From the NCBI GenBank assembly GCA_026129305.1, contig JAHCII010000005.1, forward strand, positions 1-64,000: a DNA stretch of 64,000 bases, in the 5' to 3' direction. A program made the position numbers and the translations under genes. The notes beneath the pieces were generated by a model. The model did no database searches. It was not told the origin of the DNA and saw only the letters and a program-made list of their open reading frames with translations. The DNA is from Anaerolineales bacterium (GTDB lineage Bacteria > Chloroflexota > Anaerolineae > Anaerolineales > UBA11579). Below, in pieces: positions 33,386-42,144 of the stretch; the first letter of the stretch is position 1; every line of letters starts with the position of its first letter.

Positions 33386-34339
33386 ATGACCTTCGACCCC
33401 AAAACCACCGCCTTCGTCTTCCCCGGCCAGGGCTCGCAAAAAATCGGCATGGGCAAGGAATTGTCCGCCGCTCACCCCGAAGCCAAAGCCATCTTCCAGC
33501 AAGCCGATGACACGCTGGGTTTCGCTTTCTCCAGCTTGTGCTGGGATGGCCCGGAAGCTGAACTGAACGATACGATCAACACGCAGCCCGCCCTATTTGT
33601 ACACAGTATTGCCGCCCTGCGCGTCTTCGAGAAACTGTGGCCCGGGTTCCAGCCCGCCTTTGTGGCCGGCCACAGCCTGGGTGAGCTGAGTGCGGCCGTG
33701 GCTGCTGGGGCGCTGGACTTCGCCGCCGGACTGCGCCTGGTGCGCCGCCGCGGCGAACTGATGAAGCAGGCCGGCCAGCGCTCGCCGGGCGGTATGGCTG
33801 CCATCTTGGGGTTGGATATCCCGGCCGTGGAAGCAGCCTGCGCCAGCGCCAGCACCGCTGAGGAAGTCGCTCAAGTGGCCAACGACAACTGCCCGGGTCA
33901 GGTGGTCATCTCCGGACATTCGGCGGCTGTGGAACGCGCCATGGAAGCCGCCAAGGCCGCCGGCGCCAAACGCGCCCTGCCGCTGGCGGTGAGTATTGCC
34001 GCCCATTCGCCGCTGATGGCGAGTGTGCAAAGCGAATTTGCCTCGGCCATCGCCGAGGCCAACCCAGGCCAGCCAGCCATCCCCATGATCGGCAATGTTG
34101 AGGCTGCGGCGCTGGCCGACGCGGCGGCGCTGCGCGCCGACCTGGAAGCGCAGCTGACCGCCCGCGTGCGCTGGACCGAAAGCATCCAGACCATGCACCG
34201 CTCTGGCGTAACCCAGTTCATTGAGCTCGGCACTGGCAGCGTGTTGACTGGTCTATTGAAACGCATCGAGAGCGAGGCTCAGGGCATCGCCTTGGGTGAG
34301 CCCGCCGACTTTGAAAAAGCCCTCGCCGAAACCAGCTAA
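33386..34339 (+). CDS. fabD: malonyl-CoA:ACP transacylase
   Basis: The product has 317 residues. FabD loads malonyl groups onto ACP. The nucleophile elbow is AGHSLGELSAAVAAG with Ser97, and FVFPGQGSQKIGMGKEL opens the protein. The conserved His is in LAVSIAAHSPLM near 206, and Gln/Arg positions are in QSPGGMAA-like QRSPGGMAAILG. TAAAAT (33374-33379) lies exactly six bases before the ATG and no ribosome site is present, so this looks like a leaderless transcript starting right after the rpmF terminator. It is followed by fabG. Confidence 0.94.
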   Translation: MTFDPKTTAFVFPGQGSQKIGMGKELSAAHPEAKAIFQQADDTLGFAFSSLCWDGPEAELNDTINTQPALFVHSIAALRVFEKLWPGFQPAFVAGHSLGELSAAVAAGALDFAAGLRLVRRRGELMKQAGQRSPGGMAAILGLDIPAVEAACASASTAEEVAQVANDNCPGQVVISGHSAAVERAMEAAKAAGAKRALPLAVSIAAHSPLMASVQSEFASAIAEANPGQPAIPMIGNVEAAALADAAALRADLEAQLTARVRWTESIQTMHRSGVTQFIELGTGSVLTGLLKRIESEAQGIALGEPADFEKALAETS

Positions 34340-34347
34340 ACGCCGGT

Positions 34348-34356
34348 TGGTATAAT
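34348..34356 (+). promoter_or_regulatory. extended -10 promoter of fabG
   Basis: TGGTATAAT is a perfect extended -10 box, 24 bases before the fabG ATG. AAGGA lies between them as the ribosome site. Confidence 0.5.
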
Positions 34357-34380
34357 CTCCCCTCAGTAAAGGACCTTACC

Positions 34381-35142
34381 ATGCCCATACACCCCACCCC
34401 CCTCGCAGACCAGGTCGCCGTGGTCACCGGCGGCTCACGCGGCATTGGCCGTGCCATCGCCATTGAGCTGGCCGCCCGCGGCGCCAAAGTGATCATCAAC
34501 TACAACAGCAACGGCAAAGCCGCCCAGGATGTGGTGATGGAGATCGTCAAAGCCGGCGGCCAGGCCGCCGCACTGATCGGCGATGTGGCCAAGTCTGAAG
34601 ACGCCCAGGCGCTGATCAAAGGCGCTATCGAAAAATGGGGAAGCATCGACATCCTGGTCAACAATGCCGGCATCACCCGCGATATGCTGATCATGATGAT
34701 GTCGGAAGAGTCTTGGGATGCGGTCATGGATACCAACCTCAAGGGCACCTTCAACTGCTCCAAAGCCGCCGCCCGGCATATGATGAAAGCCCGCCGCGGC
34801 CGCATCATCAACATCACCTCTATTTCCGGCCAAATTGGCAATGCCGGCCAAACCAACTATTCGGCCTCGAAGGCCGGCCAAATCGGCTTCACCAAGGCGC
34901 TGGCACGCGAGGTGGCTTCGCGCAATGTGACCGTCAACGCCATTGCGGCCGGCTATATTGATACAGAAATTTGGGACAGCGTGCCCGAGGAAATGCAGGC
35001 GGCCACAGTCAACATGATCCCGCTGGGCCGCAAGGGCCAGCCGGAAGAAATTGCGAATGCCGTGGCCTTCCTGGCCTCGGATGAAGCCGCCTACATCACC
35101 GGCCAGGTGCTGGCTGTAGATGGCGGGCTGGCCATGTTCTAA
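34381..35142 (+). CDS. fabG: 3-oxoacyl-ACP reductase
   Basis: This 253-residue short-chain dehydrogenase reduces beta-ketoacyl-ACP with NADPH. The cofactor loop is TGGSRGIG (residues 16-23), NNAG lies near 94, and the catalytic Ser-Tyr-Lys is in SISGQIGNAGQTNYSASKAG with Tyr160 and Lys164. Position after fabD supports a role in fatty-acid synthesis rather than another SDR reaction. It has its own extended -10 box and is followed by an Asp23-type gene. Confidence 0.93.
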   Translation: MPIHPTPLADQVAVVTGGSRGIGRAIAIELAARGAKVIINYNSNGKAAQDVVMEIVKAGGQAAALIGDVAKSEDAQALIKGAIEKWGSIDILVNNAGITRDMLIMMMSEESWDAVMDTNLKGTFNCSKAAARHMMKARRGRIINITSISGQIGNAGQTNYSASKAGQIGFTKALAREVASRNVTVNAIAAGYIDTEIWDSVPEEMQAATVNMIPLGRKGQPEEIANAVAFLASDEAAYITGQVLAVDGGLAMF

Positions 35143-35150
35143 AGGCGGCC

Positions 35151-35468
35151 ATGCGAAACCCCGATACGACTACTGTTGCACCCGATGTACTGCAATCCAT
35201 CGCCCGGCTGACCGCCCTGGAAGTACCTGGCGTGTACGCCATGCTGGCGCACGGCGCAGGCCGCCGCTCCGACCAGGGCGTGCGCGTCCAGATCGAGGGC
35301 AACCGTGTTGAAATGGACCTGTTTCTGATATTGGAGAGCGGAGTCAACCTGCGCCAGGTGGGCCACGAGGTGCAGGCAGCGGTGACCCGCGCCATCGACG
35401 AAATGCTGGGCATGCAACCCGGCCGCATCAATATCCACATCGAAGACATCTATTACCCGAACAGCTGA
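35151..35468 (+). CDS. Asp23/Gls24 family envelope stress protein
   Basis: The product has 105 residues with the DUF322 pattern: TVAPDVLQSIARLTALEVPG, then GVNLRQVGHEVQAAVTRAIDEMLGM and INIHIEDIYY at the end. Family members are small cell-envelope-associated proteins, often encoded just before nusB, as here. It starts nine bases after fabG and ends seven bases before nusB. Confidence 0.88.
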   Translation: MRNPDTTTVAPDVLQSIARLTALEVPGVYAMLAHGAGRRSDQGVRVQIEGNRVEMDLFLILESGVNLRQVGHEVQAAVTRAIDEMLGMQPGRINIHIEDIYYPNS

Positions 35469-35474
35469 CCCGAG

Positions 35475-35930
35475 ATGAAACCAAGGACACGGGCACGCAG
35501 CCTGGCGCTGCAAGCACTTTACGAGATCGACCTCACCGATCACCTGCCCGGTCATGTCCTGCAAGTTCGTTTCAGTGAACACCAACTGGAGCAGGAGCTG
35601 GAGGAGTTTGCCCGACATTTGGTGCTGGGCGTACTGCCCTTGCGCCAACGTCTGGATGCGTATATTGCGGAGCACGCACCCGAATGGCCGATCGACCAGG
35701 TTTCCGTGATCGACCGAAATCTGATCCGCATGGCGGTGTGGGAATTTGCCGTCAGTGGTGAAACACCGGTCAAGGTCGCTATCAACGAAGCCGTGGAACT
35801 GGCCAAGCGCTACGGGTCGGACAGCTCGTCCCGCTTCGTTAACGGCGTGCTGGGCAGCCTGGCAGACCGCCGCGAAGAGATCGGGCAAACGCTTAGTTCG
35901 CTGGCCCCGTTGGGTGACGAGAAGAGCTAA
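35475..35930 (+). CDS. nusB: transcription antitermination factor NusB
   Basis: This 151-residue protein opens KPRTRARSLALQALYEIDLT and ends with the conserved ETPVKVAINEAVELAKRYGS plus FVNGVLGSL. NusB with NusE (S10) binds boxA of rRNA transcripts and supports antitermination. It is in the fabG-Asp23-nusB-tat cluster. Confidence 0.94.
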   Translation: MKPRTRARSLALQALYEIDLTDHLPGHVLQVRFSEHQLEQELEEFARHLVLGVLPLRQRLDAYIAEHAPEWPIDQVSVIDRNLIRMAVWEFAVSGETPVKVAINEAVELAKRYGSDSSSRFVNGVLGSLADRREEIGQTLSSLAPLGDEKS

Positions 35931-35934
35931 CGCC

Positions 35935-36303
35935 ATGGAATTCCTGGGAATTGGCATTACGGAACTGCTTGCCATTCTGATCATCATCTTCCTGGTGATG
36001 GGTCCGCGCGACCTGGTGAAAATTGGCGGCAGTTTGGGGCGTACCCTGCGCAAATTTCGCAATTCCGAAGCCTGGCGCGCCATGCAAGACGCCAGCCGGC
36101 AACTGCGCGAATTCCCTGAAACGCTGGTTCGCCAAGCCGGGCTGGACGAACTGGAAAATGATCTAAAAGAACAAAAGCAGGCCTTACGCGAGCTGGAAGG
36201 TCAGTTCAGTGCTTGGACGCGCTCGCCGGCTTCTCTGTCCCAGAAAACCCAAGGCGCCAAGGACCCTGCTACAGACGACAACCCACAACAAGAGGCTAAG
36301 TAA
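35935..36303 (+). CDS. Sec-independent translocase subunit TatA/TatB
   Basis: The product has 122 residues. The ATG at 35935, four bases after the nusB stop, gives the standard TatA/B opening: GIGITELLAILIIIFLVMGP, one membrane helix and a Gly-Pro hinge (RDL). An amphipathic helix and a long charged tail follow (about 45-122). The length and tail are more TatB-like; a single A/B protein may do both jobs. It directly precedes tatC. Confidence 0.9.
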   Translation: MEFLGIGITELLAILIIIFLVMGPRDLVKIGGSLGRTLRKFRNSEAWRAMQDASRQLREFPETLVRQAGLDELENDLKEQKQALRELEGQFSAWTRSPASLSQKTQGAKDPATDDNPQQEAK

Positions 36304-37163
36304 TGCGGGCGGCCTTTACCGCCCTGTGGCGCGGCCTGACCGCGCCCTTCCGCTGGGTCGCCCGCGGTTTGGACCGGCTGACCGCAGGGCCGCGCCGCTT
36401 CTTTGGCGAGGACCCTGAGGATTCGCCCCTGGGCGAAGCCGTGCAAAAGGCCGTCGCCCGCCCAGACGAAGTGCTGGCACACCTGGCCGCCCTGCGCGGC
36501 CATCTGCTGCGGGCTACATTGGCCATGGCCCTGGCCGCTCTGATTCTGTTCGAATTCTCGGGGACGCTGCTGGACTGGCTGGCTGCGCCCGTGGGCGGCC
36601 TGGAGGCCCTGCAAGCGGTGGACATCACCGAGCCGATCGGGACCGTGATGCGCGTTACTCTATTGGCCAGCTTTGCCGTGACTTTGCCTTACATCGCGCT
36701 GGAATTGCTACTGTTTGTGGCCCCCGGCATTTCGCGCAAGGCGCGCATTCTCGGGCTGTTGGCGATCCCGCTGGTGTTCGTATTGTTTGCCGCCGGGGTA
36801 ACGTTCACTTATTATGTGTTGCTTCCACCTGCGGTCAATTTTCTACTCAACTTTATGGATATTCCCACGATTGTGCGACCCTCCTCATATATCGGCTTCG
36901 CCACGGGACTGATGTTCTGGGTCGGCCTGTCTTTTGAATTTCCCCTGGTGTCTTACACCCTGGCAGCCATGGGTTTGCTCCCGGCCCGTTGGTTGGCGCA
37001 AAATTGGCGTATCGCCGTCGTGCTGTTGGCCGTACTGGCCGCCGCCATTACGCCCACAGTCGACCCGATAAACATGATGCTGGTGTGGATCCCGCTCAGC
37101 CTGATCTACTTCCTCAGTGTGGGCACAGCCGCCCTGGCCCAACGCACCCGCCGGAGATTGTGA
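36303..37163 (+). CDS. tatC: Sec-independent translocase subunit TatC
   Basis: This 286-residue receptor recognises twin-arginine signal peptides. Six hydrophobic segments follow an unusual N-terminal extension of about 55 residues rich in Arg and Pro. Family marks are HLAALRGHLLRA at the start of the core, the EPIG loop near 110, and AAITPTVDPINMMLVWIPL near the end. The ATG shares a base with the tatA/B stop, and the lipoprotein gene overlaps its own stop. Confidence 0.93.
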   Translation: MRAAFTALWRGLTAPFRWVARGLDRLTAGPRRFFGEDPEDSPLGEAVQKAVARPDEVLAHLAALRGHLLRATLAMALAALILFEFSGTLLDWLAAPVGGLEALQAVDITEPIGTVMRVTLLASFAVTLPYIALELLLFVAPGISRKARILGLLAIPLVFVLFAAGVTFTYYVLLPPAVNFLLNFMDIPTIVRPSSYIGFATGLMFWVGLSFEFPLVSYTLAAMGLLPARWLAQNWRIAVVLLAVLAAAITPTVDPINMMLVWIPLSLIYFLSVGTAALAQRTRRRL

Positions 37164-38431
37164 TGAAGCGATTGCTCTGCTTTCTTGTTGCCTTGGCGTT
37201 ATCCGCATGCAGCGGACAGACCACCCAACTTAGCAGCTACGAATTGCCGCGCTCGGTGGATGTCACCTTCAGCGCACTGCTGCCCCAAGACACGCCAGCC
37301 GGCGAGCAGATCTTCCTGGTGCTGCTGGATGACGTGACTGGATTGGCGTTGAACACGCAACCGATTGCCATGCATTCAACCGGCGAACAAAGCGTCAGCC
37401 TAAAAATAAGCATCCCGCAGGGCAGCTTGCTGAAGTATCGCTATATGCGCCAGGGGGTCGCCGGCAGTGCCAATGAAGCCGCCGCCAATGGCACAGCGAT
37501 CGAGTTTCGGGCCTTCTACGTGGATGGCCCAGGGCACGTGGCGCACGACATGGTGGCGGCGTGGACCGACATGCACATGCAGCAAGAGACCGGCCAGGTG
37601 AGCGGGCAGCTCACAGGGGCAGACGGCAGCCCACTGGCTGATATGGTAGTGGTCGCCGCCGGTTTGCAAACCCGCACCGACCCAGAAGGTCAATTCGTGC
37701 TGCCCGGCTTGTTGCAGGGACTGCACAATGTACTGGCCTACTCCCCCAACGGCAGCCAACGTACCTTCCAGCAAGGGGCGCTGGTGGCGGCCCACAGCGA
37801 TACACCGGCCACGATTGAAGTACAGCCCAGCAGCCTGGCGAGTGTCACTTTCTGGCTGACGCCGCCGGCAGACCATACCGCCGGCACCCCCGTGTTCCTG
37901 ACCGGCAATCTGGACAACCTGGCCGCCCGCCCGCTGATGATCTCACAAGCGGACGGACGTTATGGCTTGATCTTGCAATTGCCGACCGGTGTGGACATAC
38001 GCTACAAATACACGCTGGGCGACGGCCTGTGGAATGCGGAGCACCTGTCGGATGGCAGCTTTTTGCTGCGCCAACTGATCATCCCAGACGGCACCAGCGA
38101 ATTGGAGATCCACGACCAAGCCGTCTCCTGGTCGGCCGGGTCTGCCGCACCCATCTGGTTTGAGCTGCAGGCGCCGGGGGACAACCTGCTGGCTTATGTG
38201 CAATTCAAGCTCGGTGATTGGTCCACGCCGCTGCCGACGTGGCCGCTGGGACCGGGGCATTGGGCCTACCGGCTCAACAGCCCCACCAACTTTGCACAAA
38301 CGCTGGAGTACCGCTACTGCCTGGACCCCGCCTGCACCGTGGTGGACAGTGCCGGCATCCGTAGCGTAGAAGGCAACCAGCCACAACTTCAAGAGATCCG
38401 AGATGTTGTAGCAGGCTGGCAAAGCGAATAA
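37163..38431 (+). CDS. lipoprotein with carboxypeptidase-regulatory-like and starch-binding-like domains
   Basis: The product has 422 residues from the ATG at 37163, which overlaps the tatC stop and has GGAG ahead. KRLLCFLVALALSAC is a lipoprotein signal with lipidation at Cys15. A beta-rich region (about 25-140) is followed by a CarboxypepD_reg-like repeat (VSGQLTGADGSPLADMVVVA, about 147-215) and two parts resembling CBM20/carbohydrate-binding folds (about 225-310, FLTGNLDNLAARP, and 325-420). It is probably surface-exposed and may bind glycans. No catalytic motif is visible. Confidence 0.72.
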   Translation: MKRLLCFLVALALSACSGQTTQLSSYELPRSVDVTFSALLPQDTPAGEQIFLVLLDDVTGLALNTQPIAMHSTGEQSVSLKISIPQGSLLKYRYMRQGVAGSANEAAANGTAIEFRAFYVDGPGHVAHDMVAAWTDMHMQQETGQVSGQLTGADGSPLADMVVVAAGLQTRTDPEGQFVLPGLLQGLHNVLAYSPNGSQRTFQQGALVAAHSDTPATIEVQPSSLASVTFWLTPPADHTAGTPVFLTGNLDNLAARPLMISQADGRYGLILQLPTGVDIRYKYTLGDGLWNAEHLSDGSFLLRQLIIPDGTSELEIHDQAVSWSAGSAAPIWFELQAPGDNLLAYVQFKLGDWSTPLPTWPLGPGHWAYRLNSPTNFAQTLEYRYCLDPACTVVDSAGIRSVEGNQPQLQEIRDVVAGWQSE

Positions 38432-38477
38432 AAACGCAAATCCCAATGGGTATAATGAGATCTGGAAGGGTAATTTT

Positions 38478-38918
38478 GTGAGCTACGACTCGTATGAAGA
38501 CAGCCCCATCTACGCAGAGGGGCAGACCACAGACAATTCTTCCCGCAACCTGATGATCGGGTTGGTTGTGCTGGGCGTTTTGATGCTGGCGGGTCTGGTC
38601 GCAGCGATCTACTTCCTGCTGCAGCCTGGGGCACCCACGGAAACCGTGCGGGACATTCTAATCATCCTAGTGGCCTTCGAGTTCCTGCTGGTGGGTTTGG
38701 CTTTGCTGTTGCTATTGGTGCAAGTGGCGCGTCTGGTCAATTTGCTCAACAACGAAGTGCGCCCTATCCTCGAATCTGCCACTGACGCCGCAGACACGAT
38801 GCGCGGCACAACCCAATTCATAAGTGATAAACTCGTGGCCCCCATCGTTAAAGTTAATAGCGGCGCAGCGGCAGTCCGCCGCGCGCTGGACCTACTACGA
38901 CTATGGGTTAACAAATAA
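38478..38918 (+). CDS. DUF948/YtxG-like membrane protein
   Basis: The product has 146 residues from a GTG start. Two transmembrane segments (about 28-50 and 60-82) are followed by LLNNEVRPILESATDAAD and TTQFISDKLVAPIVKVNS, a pattern similar to DUF948/YtxG proteins. It lies 30 bases before a YtxH-type gene, as YtxG and YtxH are paired in Bacillus, where they belong to the general stress response. TATAAT at 38451-38456 is a likely -10 box. Confidence 0.65.
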   Translation: MSYDSYEDSPIYAEGQTTDNSSRNLMIGLVVLGVLMLAGLVAAIYFLLQPGAPTETVRDILIILVAFEFLLVGLALLLLLVQVARLVNLLNNEVRPILESATDAADTMRGTTQFISDKLVAPIVKVNSGAAAVRRALDLLRLWVNK

Positions 38919-38948
38919 TCGAGTTAACCAAATTTTAAGGAGTGTGAC

Positions 38949-39308
38949 ATGTCTGACAGAAATGGTGATTTTGGAGCTTTCTTTTCCGGCCTACTGATGG
39001 GCGGCATTATCGGTGCGGTGAGTGCCCTGCTGATGGCCCCCCAATCTGGCGAAGAGACTCGCAAGCTGTTGCGCGAAAGAGGCATTGAACTGCGCGATAT
39101 GAGCAGTGACGCCCTGGAGAAGGCTGCCGCTGAGGCGCGCGAGCGTGCCGATGAGCTAACCCGCCTGGCGCGTGAACAGGCCAAGGATCTGCGTGGCCGC
39201 GCCGATGATGTCCGCACCCGCGGTGAAGCTGCGATTGAGGATATTCGCCTGCGCGGCGAAGCGGCTGTAGAGGCCGCCAAGACCCCGCGAGGCGGCAAGA
39301 AGAACTAA
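38949..39308 (+). CDS. YtxH domain protein
   Basis: The product has 119 residues. A glycine-rich membrane segment GLLMGGIIGAVSALLMAPQS with SGEETRKLLRERG (the YtxH signature) begins the protein. A long charged helix rich in Arg, Glu and Ala follows (about 40-112). It is probably membrane-anchored and stress-related. AAGGAG precedes the ATG. It ends before a hairpin terminator. Confidence 0.82.
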   Translation: MSDRNGDFGAFFSGLLMGGIIGAVSALLMAPQSGEETRKLLRERGIELRDMSSDALEKAAAEARERADELTRLAREQAKDLRGRADDVRTRGEAAIEDIRLRGEAAVEAAKTPRGGKKN

Positions 39309-39331
39309 GAATACGATCTGTATCTAAGCAT

Positions 39332-39356
39332 AAAGGACTGGCCTGGCCAGTCCTTT
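39332..39356. terminator. hairpin between convergent ytxH-like and nnr genes
   Basis: AAAGGACTGG and CCAGTCCTTT pair around a five-base loop (12 perfectly paired positions if the loop is minimal). The flanks are only moderately T-rich, so it may end transcription from both sides with limited efficiency. Confidence 0.65.
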
Positions 39357-39360
39357 ATTG

Positions 39361-40902
39361 TTAACTTAGTGCGGCTGCGATGGCGGCGGGCAGCTCCGCC
39401 AGCAGATCGCTGGGCAGAACACCCGCCGCGGTGCCCAGGCGGCTTAAGGCACGCTCACCCGTGTATCCGTGCAGCCATACTGCGGCGCAAGCAGCCTGGT
39501 AAGACGGCACTCCCTGGGCCAGCAATCCAGTGAGGATGCCTGCCAGAACATCTCCACTGCCGGCCCGGGAAAGCGCCGGGGTGGCCAACGGCAAGGTGGC
39601 GCTGCGCCCGTCTGGCGCGGCCACCACAGTGAAGGCGCCTTTCAGCACCAGCACCTGCCCCCAGGCCTGAGCATAGCGCTCGGCCACTGCCAGCCTGTCG
39701 GCCTGGATGTGCTCGACACTCAAGCCACTCAGCGCGGCCATCTCGCCCGGGTGCGGGGTCAGCACGCTGTCCGCTCTCAGGCGACCCGGCCAATCTTCGA
39801 TCTCTGCCAGCCAGCGCAAGGCGTCTGCGTCGATGACTGTGGGCGGCAGGTCCAAGCCCAGTGCCGCACGCACAAAGGCACCTGTGCCGGGTTGCTGGCC
39901 CAATCCCGGTCCCAGCAACAAGCCCGTTGCGCGCGGCAAAGCGGCCTCCAAATCAGCCGCGGCGGCCTCGGCAATGGCGTCGTTCTCGCTCGGCAGGACC
40001 ATCCAAACCGCCTCAGGCAAGTGCCCGGCCAGCATTGCCTGTACCTTTTCTATGGTTGCCACGCGCACCAAGCCACTGCCCACCCGATAGGCGGACTGAG
40101 CCGCCAACAGGGCCGCTCCGGGGTACGCCTGAGAACCGGCCACAACCAGGGCGGTGCCAAAGGTGCCTTTGTGCGCATCCAGAGGGCGCGGCGGTAAGGC
40201 CTGGTGCACCATAGGGCGGTCGATCACCGAGCGCCGGATGGCGGCCCAGGCAGGCAGGTCCGGCGGCAGGCCAATATCGCCGACCTCAATTTGCCCCAGA
40301 TAGGGCAATGCGCTGGTGGTCAGCATGCCTTGCTTTACGGCAGCCATGCACACGGTGAGGTCTGCGGCCAGGGCTTCAGGGGCGACTACACCAGTCCGGC
40401 AATCCATTCCAGAAGGACAATCGACAGCCACCACCAGCGGCGGCGTGGCCAGGTTGCTGAGTATTTGGACGGTCAGGTCCAACGCATCGGCAAACGCCGG
40501 TCGCAGCGGAAGGCGCATGCCGGTGCCCAACAGGCCATCCAACAGCACGGCACATTTTTGCAGAGGAGTTTGGGCCAAATCTGGCGCAAAGGATGAAATT
40601 CGCACGCCTCCACTTTGTGCGGTGAGCAGCAGGTCATCCTCAGCCGGCCTTCCGCCGACCAGTAGCGCTTGGCTGTGCCAGCCCGCTTCAGCCAACAACC
40701 GCAAAGCCACCAAGGCGTCTCCGCCATTGTTTCCAGGCCCCACCAGGGCCACTATATTCTTATCAAGGGAATGGCTATGCGCAATCACGGCTTGCGCTAA
40801 AGAAGCGCCCGCAGCCTGCATCATGTCAGCGTAAGACCAGCCTGCGGCGTCTGCCGCCTGCTCAATGGCGACCATCTCATCTACTGTGACCAGTTTCGCC
40901 AT
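39361..40902 (-). CDS. nnr: bifunctional NAD(P)H-hydrate epimerase / ADP-dependent dehydratase
   Basis: The product has 513 residues. Residues 1-215 are the YjeF_N epimerase domain (VDEMVAIEQAADAAGW, VALVGPGNNGGDALVALRLL). Residues 235-513 are the YjeF_C ADP/ATP-dependent dehydratase (HKGTFGTALVVAGSQAYPGA, LTPHPGEMAALSG, and SRAGSGDVLAGILTGLLAQG with the catalytic Asp). Together they repair hydrated NAD(P)H. The ATG at 40902 is chosen because TATAAT lies exactly six bases before it and the product then starts like relatives; a longer frame would read through this promoter. Confidence 0.93.
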   Translation of the reverse strand: MAKLVTVDEMVAIEQAADAAGWSYADMMQAAGASLAQAVIAHSHSLDKNIVALVGPGNNGGDALVALRLLAEAGWHSQALLVGGRPAEDDLLLTAQSGGVRISSFAPDLAQTPLQKCAVLLDGLLGTGMRLPLRPAFADALDLTVQILSNLATPPLVVAVDCPSGMDCRTGVVAPEALAADLTVCMAAVKQGMLTTSALPYLGQIEVGDIGLPPDLPAWAAIRRSVIDRPMVHQALPPRPLDAHKGTFGTALVVAGSQAYPGAALLAAQSAYRVGSGLVRVATIEKVQAMLAGHLPEAVWMVLPSENDAIAEAAAADLEAALPRATGLLLGPGLGQQPGTGAFVRAALGLDLPPTVIDADALRWLAEIEDWPGRLRADSVLTPHPGEMAALSGLSVEHIQADRLAVAERYAQAWGQVLVLKGAFTVVAAPDGRSATLPLATPALSRAGSGDVLAGILTGLLAQGVPSYQAACAAVWLHGYTGERALSRLGTAAGVLPSDLLAELPAAIAAALS

Positions 40903-40967
40903 AGGTTGATTATAGGTTAAATCAAAGACAGCGAGCGGCCCATCACAATGAGTCACTCGCTGTCGAT

Positions 40968-41052
40968 TGGTGCGCTGGGTGGGAATCGAACCCACACGCC
41001 TTGCGGCACATGGCCCTCAACCATGCCTGTCTACCAGTTCCAGCACCAGCGC
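40968..41052 (-). tRNA. tRNA-Leu (anticodon GAG)
   Basis: An 85-base class II tRNA is encoded on the minus strand. The acceptor stem GCGCTGG pairs with CCAGCGC, followed by A and an encoded CCA. The anticodon arm is CATGG, loop TTGAGGG, CCATG, giving anticodon GAG. A long variable arm (TGCCGCAAGGCG region) and the T arm GTGGG-TTCGATT-CCCAC are complete. It reads CUC/CUU codons. Confidence 0.95.
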
Positions 41053-41133
41053 AGACAAGGAATTATAATGCCCGCAATCTTAGTGTCAAGCAACAGCGGT
41101 TTTGTCAACCGCTGATCCATTTTTGGAGGATAG

Positions 41134-42144
41134 ATGCGTATCGTTCTGGACGCCATGGGCAGTGACAACCATCCTGCACCGGAGGTTGAAGCCGCAGTGG
41201 AACTGGCCCCAAGCATGGGGGCAGACTTGATCCTGGTGGGCGATGCCCCCCGCCTGAAGGAGATGCTTGGTTCACGCGCCGCAGGCGTGGATGTGGTTCA
41301 TGCGCCGGAAGTGTTCGAGATGAGCGATCACATCGGCCCTGGTGCCCTGCGCCGCTCTCAGAATTCCATGGGCGTGGCCCTGGATCTGGTCAAAAGTGGT
41401 GAAGCGGCCGCCTTCGTCACGGCGGGCAATACGGGTGGTGCGCTGGCCATCGCCCTGGCGCGCCTGGGCCGTCTGCACGGCGTGCTGCGCCCCGCCCTGA
41501 CCGTGATGTACCCGGTCAAGGGCGGGCGCTGTGTGGCGCTGGACATTGGCGCCAACGCCGAATGCAAGCCGGAATATCTGCAGCAGTTCGCCCTGATGGG
41601 CGCCGTATACGCCGAAGAGATACTGAGCATCAGTAGCCCGCGCATCGGGCTGATTTCCAACGGCGAGGAGGAAGGCAAAGGCAACGACCTGATCAAGGCC
41701 ACCTTCCCGCTGATCGCCGCCAGCGGCCTCAACTTCGTGGGCAATATGGAGAGCAAAGAGCTGTTCGGCGGGCAGGCAGACGTTGCCGTGACCGATGGCT
41801 TCACCGGCAACGTGCTGATGAAGACCGCCGAAGCCGTGGCCAAGCTGATCACCGAGCGCCTGCGCGAAGAGCTGATGGCCTCCCCGCTGACAAAGATCGG
41901 CGGTCTGCTTTCGCGCCCAGCCTTCCGCCGGCTGCGCAAAGACCTGGACCCGGGCGAGATCGGCGCAGCGACCTTGCTGGGCGTCAACGGGCTGGTGTTC
42001 ATTGGTCACGGCCGCTCAGATGGGCGTGCCATCGTCAGTGCGGTAAAGCTGGCGCAACGCTCTGCGCAGGTGGGTTTGCTGGACAGCCTGCGCATGCGCA
42101 TTGAGCAGGGTCTGAGCCAGGTCACTGCGCCAGCCAGCCAATGA
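41134..42144 (+). CDS. plsX: phosphate acyltransferase PlsX
   Basis: This 336-residue enzyme makes acyl-phosphate from acyl-ACP, the first step to phosphatidic acid with PlsY. It opens MRIVLDAMGSDNHPAPEVEA, has GGALAIALARLGRL and VALDIGANAECKPEYLQQFA, and the late VTDGFTGNVLMKTAEAVAK motif. GGAGG precedes the ATG. It often neighbours rpmF and fab genes, which are 7-8 kb away here. The next gene overlaps its stop codon. Confidence 0.95.
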   Translation: MRIVLDAMGSDNHPAPEVEAAVELAPSMGADLILVGDAPRLKEMLGSRAAGVDVVHAPEVFEMSDHIGPGALRRSQNSMGVALDLVKSGEAAAFVTAGNTGGALAIALARLGRLHGVLRPALTVMYPVKGGRCVALDIGANAECKPEYLQQFALMGAVYAEEILSISSPRIGLISNGEEEGKGNDLIKATFPLIAASGLNFVGNMESKELFGGQADVAVTDGFTGNVLMKTAEAVAKLITERLREELMASPLTKIGGLLSRPAFRRLRKDLDPGEIGAATLLGVNGLVFIGHGRSDGRAIVSAVKLAQRSAQVGLLDSLRMRIEQGLSQVTAPASQ